DNA of 64,000 nucleotides from assembly GCA_016839805.1 (NCBI GenBank), contig JAEOTO010000007.1, forward strand, positions 1 to 64,000, in the 5' to 3' direction. The translations under genes and the position numbers were made by a program. This DNA is from Candidatus Hermodarchaeota archaeon (GTDB lineage: Archaea; Asgardarchaeota; Hermodarchaeia; Hermodarchaeales; Hermodarchaeaceae). This document shows positions 1-9,259 of this stretch, piece after piece (the first letter of the stretch is position 1; each line of letters opens with the position of its first letter). The notes beneath the pieces were generated by a model. The model was given only the letters and a program-made list of their open reading frames with translations. It did no database searches and was not told where the DNA came from.

Positions 1-67
1 CTGAACATTATTGGATCTCCCATTAACTAAAGAAAACGGGTAGGTCTGTTTGATGCGAGCTGTTATA

Positions 68-1423
68 CTAATCGTCTTCCGTAATTTCAGGAGGGATGAA
101 TACTTCTTTCTTGCCTCCACGGAACCTTCCAATTGTGGTTCCCACAACTGTTCCTATATAGGGCCATAAGAAGGTGACAAATAAAAGTAAAAAGTAGGCG
201 ATTAAAAGATTGAGATTTAACGTAAGAACTGCGTCAATCCAACCTAATGAAGAGAAAACAAAAAGTGTTGTGGGAAGCGTAGGCCAAATGAAATAGAAAA
301 TAGCGAATAAAAGTGGTACGGCTACAACAAGGTTGATACCAAAGGCTACTTTTCTTGCTCTACCACGACTAATAATCCCTGCGATGATTCCAATAATCAT
401 TCCCACCAATAACAGAAAGAAGTATTGTCCCAATTCTACATGCATATAACTGAGAGGAATCAAGCCGATAAAGGGAATTATGTTCCATGGAATAAGATTC
501 ATCCAACTGACGAATAATGTGTAAGGTGAAGTAGTTACCCATGCCCGCACAAATCGAGCGGTAGCTTGGAAGTCTGCTAAGCCGAGCCCAAAGATAAATT
601 GACCACCCACAGCTAGCCCCCGAATAAAAGCAGCAGCCAGTAGCAGGCTAAGGAATATGACCATCACTAGATAATCCCCGGCTTTCATCTTAATTTCATG
701 AAGGTAGGTGCGAGCTCGCAGGTTATACCCAAACCCTCGAGACTCGATAGCAGTTGCGATATCACGAGTTCGACGCATTGAATTGGCAATAGATGGCACT
801 AACATTTTTGTGAGAAGGGCTGAGAAGCGTTTAATAGGGTTGCGGAATTCATATTCCCAACCTCGGGCTTGCTGGGCTTCCCTAATTCGGCGGTTCTCAT
901 CAATTAAAACAGGAAGATAACCCAGACCTATGCTTACAGCAAGAGCAAATTCCGGAGGAACACGTAATTTTGTTAGAGCTAGGATGAGGTCTCGAATTGG
1001 CGTCAGCATTAGCACCGTCCTAATCATCACTAAAATGATTAGGAAGCGAAAGAGGGCTCCAATCCCCCAAACTACTGATTCAACTGTAATAGGGAAAAGT
1101 GGAGGAAAAGTCCAGAACACTAAGTAAAATATGACTAAGGGATCAGGAACTCGAACAGGCGGAAGAATAAGGTTAAAGATAAAATACATAACGGCAACCG
1201 GAAAAATTGATCGAATAAAGGAAGCAATCTTGCTTAGGGGAATCCGGGCAAGTCGAAGAATAATCAATTCAAAGAAAAAGAGGGCAATTAGCCAGATTGG
1301 ATCATTAAACCATACAGACATGATGACGATGGATATCGCCATGAAGATTTTTGTCCGTGGATCACGCCGGTGGAAAAAATCGTCTCCTGGGACATACTCA
1401 AAAGCCATCTGTATACACCTCAT
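68..1423 (-). CDS. ecfT: ECF transporter transmembrane component EcfT, with extra C-terminal membrane domain
   Basis: EcfT is the integral-membrane coupling subunit of energy-coupling-factor vitamin/cofactor importers. It passes ATPase movements to the substrate-binding S component. Residues 1-250 show the CbiQ/EcfT fold with two ARG-type coupling motifs, ARGWEYEF near 186 and SRGFGYN near 228, the helices that contact the ATPases. The usual family length is about 260 residues, but this protein continues for about 190 more with four or five further hydrophobic segments and an acidic tail, which is unusual. The ATG at 1423 overlaps the stop of the upstream ATPase gene (ATGA). An alternative ATG at 1408, preceded by GAGGTG, gives a 446-residue protein and may be the true start. 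It lies in an operon with the double ATPase, opposite the S component. Family call is firm; the extension's role is unknown. Confidence 0.88.
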   Translation of the reverse strand: MRCIQMAFEYVPGDDFFHRRDPRTKIFMAISIVIMSVWFNDPIWLIALFFFELIILRLARIPLSKIASFIRSIFPVAVMYFIFNLILPPVRVPDPLVIFYLVFWTFPPLFPITVESVVWGIGALFRFLIILVMIRTVLMLTPIRDLILALTKLRVPPEFALAVSIGLGYLPVLIDENRRIREAQQARGWEYEFRNPIKRFSALLTKMLVPSIANSMRRTRDIATAIESRGFGYNLRARTYLHEIKMKAGDYLVMVIFLSLLLAAAFIRGLAVGGQFIFGLGLADFQATARFVRAWVTTSPYTLFVSWMNLIPWNIIPFIGLIPLSYMHVELGQYFFLLLVGMIIGIIAGIISRGRARKVAFGINLVVAVPLLFAIFYFIWPTLPTTLFVFSSLGWIDAVLTLNLNLLIAYFLLLFVTFLWPYIGTVVGTTIGRFRGGKKEVFIPPEITEDD

Positions 1424-3186
1424 AAAAGCTTGGATACATATTCTGCCATCTCATCTACATTTAATACATTAATTGGCAACCCATACTCGTGCAAGGCTTG
1501 ACCAAACCGAGTAATTTGTGGAGGCTGAATAAAACTGCGAGCGAGAATCTCTGATTGGGAATAAACATCACGAACTGGACCGTCCAAAAGAATACGTCCA
1601 TTACGGAGTACAACAATTCGGTTACAATACTCAGCGGCAAGGTTCATATCGTGAGTGATAATGATTATCGTCTTACCCCCTTCGTTAAGACGTTTATAAA
1701 ACCTCATCATTTCATTACCCGTTTTAAAATCTTGACCCGTTGTAGGTTCATCGACAATGAGAACCTCAGGGCGCATAGCAAGAACCGACGCCACAGCGAG
1801 CTTCTGCCGTTCACCTTTACTTAACGAAAAGGGTTTCTCGTCAAGTAGTTCATCAAAACCAAAGAGTTTAGCCACCTCATCCCGACGGCGGTTGATTTCT
1901 TCTTTATTGAGCTTCAGGTTCTTTGGACCAAACTCCATTTCGTCTTTAACGGACTGGCAACAAATTTGGAAATCTGGATTTTGGAAAACATAACCTACAT
2001 GAGTGGAGAGCTGTGCAATTGTTTTGTTTTTCGTGTTATCCCCCATCACCCATGCATCACCATGCGTAGGTAAAAGAAGACCGTTGAAGTGTTTGACGAG
2101 CGTGGTTTTCCCTGACCCGTTTTGTCCGATTATCCCTACGAAATCTCCTGCTTTAATTGAAAGATCGACACTCCGAAGCGCGTGGACTTCGCCCTCTTCA
2201 TAAACATGCCAAAGCGACTCCGTTCGTAGAATCTCTTCTCCTAAATTGACTCGCTTTTTTTCTTCTAATCTTACTGGTGATCCATCTTGTTTTTTTAGGA
2301 GAGATTTGAATTTGGTGATAGCTTCATCTAGTGTGAGTGGTAGTTCAGATCCAATACGTCCACTATCAATTTTGGAGGCTAGAAGGGCAACTTGAGGTGG
2401 TTTAAGGCCGATCTTGCCCATTAACTGTACATCCTTTAGTAACTCCCTGGGCGTTCCTTCGAGAATGATTTTGCCTTCATTAAGAATGATAAGGCGATCA
2501 ACGATAGGCAATACTTCTTCCATCTTATGCTCGACAATTAGCATGGTCTTCTTTTCTTCACGAACCATCTTGGTAATAAGTTCTAGCACACGGTGACTCC
2601 CAATTGGGTCCAAGTTAGAGGTGGGTTCATCAAGAACATAGATGTTAGGATGCATCGCCATGACCGCGGCAAGTGCACACGCCTGCTGTTCACCTCCTGA
2701 AAGCCGATGAGGACTTGTATTCGCATAGCGATCAAGACGCACTAGTTTTCTGAAATTTTCCACACGCTGAAGGATTTCGTCCCGTGGAACGCCATAGTTT
2801 TCAGCTCCAAAAGCAATCTCCTCGTTGACGGTAGGCGCGATCAATTGTGCAGCAGGATCTTGAAACAGTAGACCCACACGCTGAGATAAATACGCAATGG
2901 TGTTTTTCCGAGTGTCTTGACCTTGAATATGTACAGTTCCTGTCATGGTACCCCGGAAGAAGTGGGGAACCAACCCATTCAACATCTGGCAAAGGGTGGA
3001 TTTTCCTGCTCCCGCAGGACCGGAGAGCATAATAATCTCCCCTGGTTCCATTTGGAGATTAATTGAATCGAGGGCTGGCTGGTCAGACCCTTGATAGGTA
3101 AAAGAAACATCCTCGAGTAAGATATCTGGATCGCGTCCCATTACAACCACACATTCTGTAATGATTTGTTGCCAGTGATTATACAT
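1420..3186 (-). CDS. ecfA: ECF transporter fused double ATP-binding protein (EcfA1-EcfA2)
   Basis: This 588-residue protein carries two complete ABC ATPase domains in one chain, replacing the separate EcfA1 and EcfA2 of many ECF importers. Domain 1 has Walker A GPAGAGKST near residue 56, signature LSGGEQQ and Walker B VLDEPTSNLD. Domain 2 has GQNGSGKTT, signature LSKGERQ and VDEPTTGQD, and both have a following His switch (VEH, ITHD). Both active sites look intact. It hydrolyses ATP on the cytoplasmic face to drive EcfT and the S component. The first ATG at 3186 gives a 15-residue leader; the ATG at 3141 (MGRDPDILLEDV) starts right at the domain and may be the real start. Its stop overlaps the ecfT start, so translation is probably coupled. 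Confidence 0.9.
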   Translation of the reverse strand: MYNHWQQIITECVVVMGRDPDILLEDVSFTYQGSDQPALDSINLQMEPGEIIMLSGPAGAGKSTLCQMLNGLVPHFFRGTMTGTVHIQGQDTRKNTIAYLSQRVGLLFQDPAAQLIAPTVNEEIAFGAENYGVPRDEILQRVENFRKLVRLDRYANTSPHRLSGGEQQACALAAVMAMHPNIYVLDEPTSNLDPIGSHRVLELITKMVREEKKTMLIVEHKMEEVLPIVDRLIILNEGKIILEGTPRELLKDVQLMGKIGLKPPQVALLASKIDSGRIGSELPLTLDEAITKFKSLLKKQDGSPVRLEEKKRVNLGEEILRTESLWHVYEEGEVHALRSVDLSIKAGDFVGIIGQNGSGKTTLVKHFNGLLLPTHGDAWVMGDNTKNKTIAQLSTHVGYVFQNPDFQICCQSVKDEMEFGPKNLKLNKEEINRRRDEVAKLFGFDELLDEKPFSLSKGERQKLAVASVLAMRPEVLIVDEPTTGQDFKTGNEMMRFYKRLNEGGKTIIIITHDMNLAAEYCNRIVVLRNGRILLDGPVRDVYSQSEILARSFIQPPQITRFGQALHEYGLPINVLNVDEMAEYVSKLL

Positions 3187-3338
3187 TAAGATATTTAGCT
3201 TTTACATCCGTACGAATCTTGGATTGAACAAACACCAGTCAAGCCCAAATAGTGAAAAGATTGGATTTTCTAAGGAAAAATATCGCCAAAATGCGCATTT
3301 TAACCGAATTCTTAGGTGTTTTTAAATAACCGTCAATG

Positions 3339-3346
3339 TATAAATA
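3339..3346 (+). promoter_or_regulatory. TATA box of the S-component gene
   Basis: TATAAATA lies about 25 bases before the GTG start at 3371, the usual archaeal distance from TATA box to transcription start. The S-component mRNA is therefore probably leaderless, with transcription beginning close to the start codon. No ribosome binding site is visible before this GTG. Confidence 0.5.
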
Positions 3347-3370
3347 TCACTTCTCTTCTTATTCGCTTCG

Positions 3371-3949
3371 GTGATAAAAATCACTGAAACAAAAGAATAT
3401 CGTCGACCACTGCTAACGTCGCGGCAAGTTGCTATGATCGCTGCCTTTGGTGGTCTTGGCTTTGCCTGGCGTGCTCTTGGACTAGTAATTCCTTTATATC
3501 CACCATACGTGCTTGACATTCGGGAAAGTATCAATGTAATCGCCGCTTTCGCAGGTGGACCTTGGGTTGCTGTAGGTGTAGGAATACTCATCGGCCTCCC
3601 ATCATCTGTTCCATTTTGTGATGTAATATACTATCCACTAATCGGGATTATCCTATCGATATTCAGTAAACACATCTTTGCGAAACGAGAGATGTGGTAC
3701 GGAGTCTACTCACTCATCATTTTGTCTATAGTAATTGTCGTAGCAGAAGCCATAGCATTAACTATCTTTAACTTCGAACTAGCAATCGTTGGACTCGTTT
3801 CCTTCGAAGCTGAGATGATCGCATCCTTCCTTGGTGGCACTTATCTAATCTATGTGATACAGGCGATTATACCACTTTGGATCATTCTAAAACTCTTCCC
3901 AGACTTTATGCGCCCAATCTGGCTATGGAAGGGAGGCGAGGAGGAATAG
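3371..3949 (+). CDS. ECF transporter substrate-binding S component, substrate unknown
   Basis: A 192-residue hydrophobic protein with about five or six membrane segments, beginning with a short polar N-terminus followed by RQVAMIAAFGGLGFAWRAL. The size, the membrane layout and the FAGGPWVAVGVGILIG stretch are like S components, which bind one vitamin or cofactor and dock on EcfT. The divergent EcfT and fused ATPase genes next door support this strongly. The GTG at 3371 follows a TATA box by about 25 bases, suggesting a leaderless mRNA. It is followed 3 bases downstream by a small membrane protein. The sequence does not tell me which substrate it binds. Confidence 0.75.
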   Translation: MIKITETKEYRRPLLTSRQVAMIAAFGGLGFAWRALGLVIPLYPPYVLDIRESINVIAAFAGGPWVAVGVGILIGLPSSVPFCDVIYYPLIGIILSIFSKHIFAKREMWYGVYSLIILSIVIVVAEAIALTIFNFELAIVGLVSFEAEMIASFLGGTYLIYVIQAIIPLWIILKLFPDFMRPIWLWKGGEEE

Positions 3950-3952
3950 ATT

Positions 3953-4225
3953 ATGAGCGAATTCTTTAAGAAGAATTGGTGGGCATGGTTCCTAATCCTC
4001 ATCATCGTAATCGTCATCCTCGGTGTGGTCAGGCTCTTGGGAGGAAGTACCTGGGCTGATTGGTTTGGTCTGCAACTCTTTAATTTAGGAGTGTTCTGGG
4101 GTCAACGCCCCTTGCATTACGAAACCGTTGGACCATTACTTTCCTTCGGGCTCATGGTTGTCCTGATCATCATCCTCATCGTCATAATCTACTTCCTACG
4201 ACGCACTTTCTTCAAGAAGGGATAG
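3953..4225 (+). CDS. Small two-helix membrane protein linked to the ECF transporter
   Basis: A 90-residue protein with two strong transmembrane helices (about residues 12-30 and 63-84) joined by a Trp/Gly-rich loop, with a basic C-terminal tail (RRTFFKKG). The ATG follows a GAGGAGG ribosome binding site at the end of the S-component gene, so the two are probably translated together. I do not recognise the family. The position suggests an accessory subunit of the ECF importer, comparable in idea to the small membrane subunits of cobalt/nickel ECF systems, but no sequence match to those was seen. Confidence 0.7.
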   Translation: MSEFFKKNWWAWFLILIIVIVILGVVRLLGGSTWADWFGLQLFNLGVFWGQRPLHYETVGPLLSFGLMVVLIIILIVIIYFLRRTFFKKG

Positions 4226-4279
4226 ACCAACAATCGGGTCATCCCCCGAGTCTATCCTCTCCCCCTTTTTTATTTTTCA
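4221..4279 (+). terminator. Hairpin plus T-run terminator after the S-component operon
   Basis: GATAGAC at 4221-4227 pairs with GTCTATC at 4250-4256, with an inner TCGGG/CCCGA stem, followed by CCCCCTTTTTTATTTTT. It begins at the stop of the 90-residue membrane protein gene, fitting transcription termination there. Confidence 0.65.
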
Positions 4280-4359
4280 ATTAAATCCAATACTGTTTCC
4301 CTAGGGATACTGGTTATCCCCTAATTTTTGAGCAGTAAAAAAGTTAATCTATCACAAAT

Positions 4360-5607
4360 GTGAGTTTTTCATTTGAAGGATGTGAGTCCTTGAGCTGGAA
4401 AAGTATTGATTGGGAGCTTGAGTTGTTAGGAAAGTTAGTCGCGGTGGATACTACTAATACAGGTACAACACGACGTAACTATTCTGAATGTTCTTCTCTT
4501 ATCAAATCTGAAGCTGAAATGCTTGGACTTAAAACTCAAATCATTGATGGAAAGAGTGCTACAGAAGATGGGGAATCACGCCCCAATGTGATTGTTGATC
4601 TTGACACAGGCTCGAATGTTACAATTTTGTTTGTATGTCACTATGATGTTGTTCCTGTTGAACAAGAAAAATGGGTTACTGATCCTTTCTGCCTTACAGT
4701 GAAAGGCGATAAAGCCTTTGGACGAGGTGCCGCTGATGACAAATCAGGTATTGTCATCGTTTTAGGTGCAATGAGAAAGTTGTTGGATAAAAAAGTAAAC
4801 ATCAATTTACGGCTTTGTGCGGCTTGTGATGAAGAAACCGGTGGACCGGGAGGCATCCGGTACTTGTTTAACCAAGCGAAAATTAGAGGAAATGCTGGTA
4901 TTGTTGTTGATGCTGGTCCTCAATACATCGGGATTGGAGCCAGCGGTTCGATTTGGGGTAAAGTCATCGTGAAGGGTAAGGGAGGTCATAGTGGTAATCC
5001 TGATATCCTCGATAACCCAATTTATAAGGCAAGTCGTCTCATCCAATCGCTTGAAAGTTATCATGAAACGGTTAAAGAACGTGTCAATAGCAAACTTAGA
5101 GGTACACCTGCGGCAGTAAAACCTCACCTTTATGGACGCTTATCTGTGAGTATGATTAAAGCTTGGCAAAAGGAAAATATCATCCCTGATGACTGTGAAT
5201 TTCGGTTCGATCGTAGACTCATCCCTGAAGAAGACCCCGATGAAGCTGCAAATACCGTCAAAACCTTCATCGAAAATACAGCACAACAACAGGACACTGA
5301 AGTCACAATAGAGATTATCAATAAAGTTTCAGGTTATTATACAAAGCCTAAACACCCCTGGGTCCAGCTTTTTCACCAAGTCGCCGAAAAAACGTTAGGA
5401 CGTGAATTCTATCTTGGTGCTGATTTAGGCTTTGATGATGGAATGTATCTTGCAGAGGTAGCTATCCCTGTTATCACCTTTGGTGCACTCCGCGATGGCA
5501 CCCGCTATCACAGTCACAATGAGTTTGTCTGGCTGGAAGATCTTCGCGATTGTCGTGATGTTTTTGTCGCATTAGGTCAGCTCTCAGCAGACCATTTTAC
5601 ATTCTAA
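4360..5607 (+). CDS. M20-family metallopeptidase/deacylase (ArgE/DapE/CPG2-like)
   Basis: This 415-residue cytoplasmic enzyme has the metal-binding pattern of the M20 family: HYDVVP at 94-99 (H94, with D96 next to the catalytic site), GRGAADDKSG at 121-130 (D127 as bridging metal ligand), DEETGGPGG at 157-165 (general-base and metal Glu), and a final metal His in TRYHSHNE near the C-terminus. A dimerisation insert starting KGKGGHSGNP lies between. Members remove acyl groups from amino acids (acetylornithine, succinyl-diaminopimelate) or cut dipeptides, and the motifs cannot choose among them. The start is GTG with no obvious ribosome binding site. It stands alone on the plus strand, just before the amino-acid metabolism block. 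Confidence 0.88.
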   Translation: MSFSFEGCESLSWKSIDWELELLGKLVAVDTTNTGTTRRNYSECSSLIKSEAEMLGLKTQIIDGKSATEDGESRPNVIVDLDTGSNVTILFVCHYDVVPVEQEKWVTDPFCLTVKGDKAFGRGAADDKSGIVIVLGAMRKLLDKKVNINLRLCAACDEETGGPGGIRYLFNQAKIRGNAGIVVDAGPQYIGIGASGSIWGKVIVKGKGGHSGNPDILDNPIYKASRLIQSLESYHETVKERVNSKLRGTPAAVKPHLYGRLSVSMIKAWQKENIIPDDCEFRFDRRLIPEEDPDEAANTVKTFIENTAQQQDTEVTIEIINKVSGYYTKPKHPWVQLFHQVAEKTLGREFYLGADLGFDDGMYLAEVAIPVITFGALRDGTRYHSHNEFVWLEDLRDCRDVFVALGQLSADHFTF

Positions 5608-5634
5608 GAATGTGCCAACATTCCGGTAAATACG

Positions 5635-6120
5635 TTAACCCCGATATACTCGATGAACCACCCATGCACTCCCTATAATCCATCCCCCAATAGCCGTAAA
5701 TAAGCCTCCAAGAAGTAACACCGATGCCCAAGGATAACCCCCACAAAGGACACACCAGGTTGCTAAACTTCCAAAAAGGATAGTGCATATCCACCCCCAT
5801 AGGATAATAAAAAGAAGCTGAGATCGCCATGTACGATGTAAACGTTCTTCTTCTTGTTCTGTGGTCATTGGTTGCTGCCTAAGACTGATAGGACGCATCT
5901 TCTCACGGAAAGATGCGACTCCTGGAACTCGCCAAAGCCACCAACTTAATAAAAACAATTGAAAGGACACATAAGTAATGCCTGAATTCATCAAGGTTCC
6001 TGGATTCACGAAAAAGACTATACAGAAAAGACTGCCACCAATTATAGCATGAAAGATGCATAACATCTTGACCCCGTAACCGGATTCCAGTGAGAATCTG
6101 CTAGCCAATCTGGTCCACAT
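5635..6120 (-). CDS. Hypothetical four-helix membrane protein
   Basis: 161 residues with four predicted transmembrane helices in two pairs, separated by a polar cytoplasmic-type stretch rich in Arg, Glu and Gln (about residues 72-95). I recognise no family. It is convergent with the M20 peptidase gene and is followed on the same strand by another small membrane protein about 40 bases upstream, so the two may be co-transcribed. A WCVLCGG motif in the third helix is notable but unexplained. Confidence 0.6.
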   Translation of the reverse strand: MWTRLASRFSLESGYGVKMLCIFHAIIGGSLFCIVFFVNPGTLMNSGITYVSFQLFLLSWWLWRVPGVASFREKMRPISLRQQPMTTEQEEERLHRTWRSQLLFIILWGWICTILFGSLATWCVLCGGYPWASVLLLGGLFTAIGGWIIGSAWVVHRVYRG

Positions 6121-6162
6121 CTCATTTTGTGTAATTTTATTGATTGTGATGGTATGATGCGG

Positions 6163-6378
6163 TCATTTTGTAGTACGCCCCCTCCACCAGATAATTACAC
6201 AAATAGCTAAAATAACCAGATAGGTTCCTATACCTGCCAAGATTGCATTAATAGGTCCTACGATTGGAAAAACGACCGTGTAGATTACAAGGGGAATCAC
6301 AAAAATTAACAGTGCAAAAATGCAAGGAACCATCTCTCTAATCTGATCTCTTTTCAGAGGAGGCTTCTGATCTGACAT
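6163..6378 (-). CDS. Hypothetical two-helix membrane protein
   Basis: 71 residues with a charged N-terminus (MSDQKPPLKRDQIREM) and two hydrophobic helices (about 16-38 and 42-64) ending in WWRGRTTK. This inside-outside-inside topology follows the positive-inside rule, supporting a real small gene. It lies upstream of, and in the same direction as, the 161-residue membrane protein. No family is recognised. Confidence 0.5.
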   Translation of the reverse strand: MSDQKPPLKRDQIREMVPCIFALLIFVIPLVIYTVVFPIVGPINAILAGIGTYLVILAICVIIWWRGRTTK

Positions 6379-6597
6379 AAGGTATGGTGTGTTTTCAAAG
6401 TATATTACTAATATCCTCTAACAACTAACTTATGCTGAGTGATGGGTGTCAAGGAAGTAGACGCGACTAACACTCAGAAGAGATTCAGAATGAGACACAT
6501 CCCATGCAGTATGCATATGCAAGTGTGGAATGTAATAAAACCATAAAAGTTGAGTGATAAGAAAACTTATTCCAATAATGATTAATTGGTGCATATT

Positions 6598-7626
6598 ATG
6601 CCAGAGCCATTTCGTGTAATACAAATCGGGTTTGGAACCTTAGGCAAGTGGATTGCAAAGGCGATTATCGAGCGAGAAAATCTTCAATTGGCCGCAGTGG
6701 TTGATATCGCTCCCGTCCTCGAGGGCAAGCAGGTGGAAGCCCTTCTGAAGATGGAGCGAAAAACCTCAACGATCATCCACAATGATCTATCAAACACTTT
6801 AGATGAGCTCTCTGAGACTCCACCAGATGTAGCTCTTATTGCCACGTCGTCACACCTAAAGAAGGTTAAACCAACCATTTCAACGTGTTTGCAAGCGGGG
6901 ATGGATGTGATTTCCCTTTGTGAAGAGCTCTCCTATCCCTATGTGCGGCATCCTCAACTATCGAAGCAATTACATAACCTCGCCAATAGTGAGGGGAAAA
7001 CCCTACTTGGGACAGGTATTAATCCCGGATTTCTCATGGATCTTTTACCCATCATTCTTACTGCCCCTTGTCAAAGTGTGGATAAAATTCATGTGACCCG
7101 GAATATGAACTCCAGTTCCCGGCGCGAAGCTTTTCAGAAGAAAGTGGGTACGGGAATGACCAAAGAAGATTTCAAGAAAGCCATTGCAACCGGAACCATC
7201 ACAGGCCATGTGGGACTCGTTGAATCTATTCATATGATTGGCACCGCCCTAAATCTACAATTAGATCATGTAGAAGAATTTCCACCAGAACCTGTCATTG
7301 CTACAGAAAAAATCGTGACCACATACATAACAGTGAATGCGGGAGAAGTTCGGGGACTCAAGAGCCGAGGCGTCGGACAGAAAGCAGGTGACACCATCAT
7401 TACTCTCGACTTCAACGCGTACGCTGACGCTTCACCAGCCTATGATGAGGTGCGTCTTGAAGGACAACCAAACATCCAGCAACGTATTGAAGGTGGAATG
7501 CCAGGCGATGAAGGAACCGTTGGAATGCTTATCAACCTCGTGCCCCTTGTGATAAAAGCGCCTCCGGGGCTTCTCACAATGAAGGATATTCCTTGTCCAC
7601 ATAATACCGAACGTGTGTGGAAATAA
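6598..7626 (+). CDS. DapB-like / 2,4-diaminopentanoate dehydrogenase-like NAD(P) oxidoreductase
   Basis: A 342-residue enzyme with an N-terminal Rossmann fold (IQIGFGTLGKWIAKAI) and a C-terminal substrate domain like that of 2,4-diaminopentanoate dehydrogenase (Ord), a relative of dihydrodipicolinate reductase. The stretch TGINPGFLMD near residue 140 and the CEELSYP motif are typical of that family. Such enzymes oxidise an amino group next to a carbon chain in ornithine or lysine breakdown. I chose the ATG at 6598; in-frame TTG (6586) and GTG (6589) lie just upstream. The aminotransferase gene follows 48 bases later on the same strand, implying a shared pathway. No ornithine aminomutase genes are present here, so the true substrate is open. 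Confidence 0.72.
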   Translation: MPEPFRVIQIGFGTLGKWIAKAIIERENLQLAAVVDIAPVLEGKQVEALLKMERKTSTIIHNDLSNTLDELSETPPDVALIATSSHLKKVKPTISTCLQAGMDVISLCEELSYPYVRHPQLSKQLHNLANSEGKTLLGTGINPGFLMDLLPIILTAPCQSVDKIHVTRNMNSSSRREAFQKKVGTGMTKEDFKKAIATGTITGHVGLVESIHMIGTALNLQLDHVEEFPPEPVIATEKIVTTYITVNAGEVRGLKSRGVGQKAGDTIITLDFNAYADASPAYDEVRLEGQPNIQQRIEGGMPGDEGTVGMLINLVPLVIKAPPGLLTMKDIPCPHNTERVWK

Positions 7627-7674
7627 TCGAGCTTACTATCAAGATACCATCATCGAACAGGAGATAGGTAAAAG

Positions 7675-8985
7675 ATGCTAGAGCGCTATAAAGAAGCTAC
7701 CAAAAAATCAAAGGTTAACTGGGATCATGCCCTCGAGATATTTCCCGGGGGTATGAGTCACAATATTCGGAGTTTTGGACTCGATCGGGTTCATGTCTAT
7801 CCGCCTTTCATGCAACGTGGTGAGGGCAGCCATATCTGGGACGTAGATGGTAACGAATACATAGATTATTGGATGACCCACTTTTCTCTCATCTTGGGTC
7901 ATAATTACCCCGCCATTCGAAAAACTATCCTAGATCAACTGGAACAGGGTGTACACCTAGGTACACTAAATGAACCACAGATCGAATTTGGTGAAATGCT
8001 CAAAAATGCGATTCCTTATATGAAGTTATTGCGATTCTGTACAACGGGTTCAGACGCCACGATGTATGCGACTCGCCTATGCCGACTATTTACAGGCAAG
8101 CAGCTTGTAGGGAAGGTCAAGGGTGGTTGGCATGGAGGCAATGACGCCCTTTGCTATCATCTCCACTATCCTTTCAAGGATGAGCCTTTCTTCGATGGGG
8201 TTTCCTTCGAATTCAACGATCGTAACAGCCTTGATACTCTGCTAAAAGCCCATGGTAAAAAATTAGCCGCCATTATCATTGAACCGGTTCTTGGTGCGGG
8301 TGGGGGACTAGCTCCTGAACCAGACTTTATTCCCTATCTTCGAGAAGAAACAGAGAGCCGTGATATACTCTTGGTCTTTGATGAAATAATTACTGGATTT
8401 CGCCTTTGTTTTGGGACAGCAGGCAATCAAGTTTTTGGAGTTGAACCTGATCTCGTCACTCTTGGCAAAATTGTGGCTGGGGGAATGCCTCTTGGTGTGT
8501 ATGGTGGTCGAGAAGACGTAATGGCATTAGCTGCACCGGGTGCACCTGGTGGTAGATGGGTTGGTGGTGGAACTTTTTCGTCTCATCATCTCTCCATGGT
8601 AGCCGGAAAAGCCACTCTAGCCGCTCTCAAAGATTATAAGAATAAATATTCCCAACTTAATCAGCGCGGAACCAAATTCCGCAAGAAAATAACCGCCATC
8701 TTCGATCACGTACAAATACCTGCAATAGTTACCGGGGAGGGATCTATCGTTTTCATCCATCTCCTTAAATCCTCCCTAACCGAAAGATATCCCACGGCCT
8801 CACAAATTGGTGACGTTTTTAACAAGACGCAGACCGATCTCTTCCAAGCCAGTCTCATCGAAAAAGGTATCTTCGGATATCACGGATTAGGAGGCCTTTC
8901 TTTTGCTCATTCAGAAGCGGATCTCCATCACACCCTGGATGTTATAGAAAAGATTACACCACACTTCAAAATCCACCCTACTTAA
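7675..8985 (+). CDS. Class III aminotransferase of the glutamate-1-semialdehyde aminomutase family
   Basis: A 436-residue PLP enzyme of fold type I. It shows FCTTGSDATM (about 121-130, phosphate binding), GGWHGGND, the DEIITGFR motif with D236 binding the pyridine nitrogen, and LGKIVAGGMPLG with the Schiff-base lysine at K265. The overall resemblance is to glutamate-1-semialdehyde 2,1-aminomutase, but the neighbour is a diaminopentanoate-dehydrogenase-like enzyme and there are no haem genes nearby, so a catabolic transaminase or aminomutase is at least as likely. The ATG has an upstream AGGAGATAGG. It is probably the second gene of a two-gene operon. Confidence 0.82.
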   Translation: MLERYKEATKKSKVNWDHALEIFPGGMSHNIRSFGLDRVHVYPPFMQRGEGSHIWDVDGNEYIDYWMTHFSLILGHNYPAIRKTILDQLEQGVHLGTLNEPQIEFGEMLKNAIPYMKLLRFCTTGSDATMYATRLCRLFTGKQLVGKVKGGWHGGNDALCYHLHYPFKDEPFFDGVSFEFNDRNSLDTLLKAHGKKLAAIIIEPVLGAGGGLAPEPDFIPYLREETESRDILLVFDEIITGFRLCFGTAGNQVFGVEPDLVTLGKIVAGGMPLGVYGGREDVMALAAPGAPGGRWVGGGTFSSHHLSMVAGKATLAALKDYKNKYSQLNQRGTKFRKKITAIFDHVQIPAIVTGEGSIVFIHLLKSSLTERYPTASQIGDVFNKTQTDLFQASLIEKGIFGYHGLGGLSFAHSEADLHHTLDVIEKITPHFKIHPT

Positions 8986-9197
8986 ACATCCGATCTTCAT
9001 TCAGCCTATACAATAAAGGTCAGTAACAACACGGAAGGTATGAGCCACGTTTATCAGAGCTGCGTAAATGCCCGGACTTCAATAGCAGGAACAGGGTGCC
9101 GCTAACATTACTACTTGTTAACATGTCAAGAGATACAATAGCAATCCAATAGGCGGGTATATTCATAACATAAACGTTGGGTAATTTTGAATCTCCA

Positions 9198-9205
9198 AAA
9201 TATAT
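9198..9205 (+). promoter_or_regulatory. TATA-like box before the creatininase-family gene
   Basis: An AATATATAA stretch lies about 55 bases before the chosen start at 9260. This would give a transcript with a leader of roughly 30 bases that includes the GGAG ribosome binding site at 9251-9254. Confidence 0.35.
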
Positions 9206-9259
9206 AATGCTACATAGCTGCTTAGCCATTGTCCGGTGAATACTGTGTCAGGAGATTTC

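Noticed and set aside
6430..6624. A 64-residue minus-strand open frame before the dehydrogenase gene
   Set aside because: It overlaps the start of a clear gene on the other strand and has no family or convincing topology.
9020..9229. A 69-residue minus-strand open frame before the creatininase gene
   Set aside because: No family, no ribosome binding site, and it covers the promoter region of the plus-strand gene. Probably chance.
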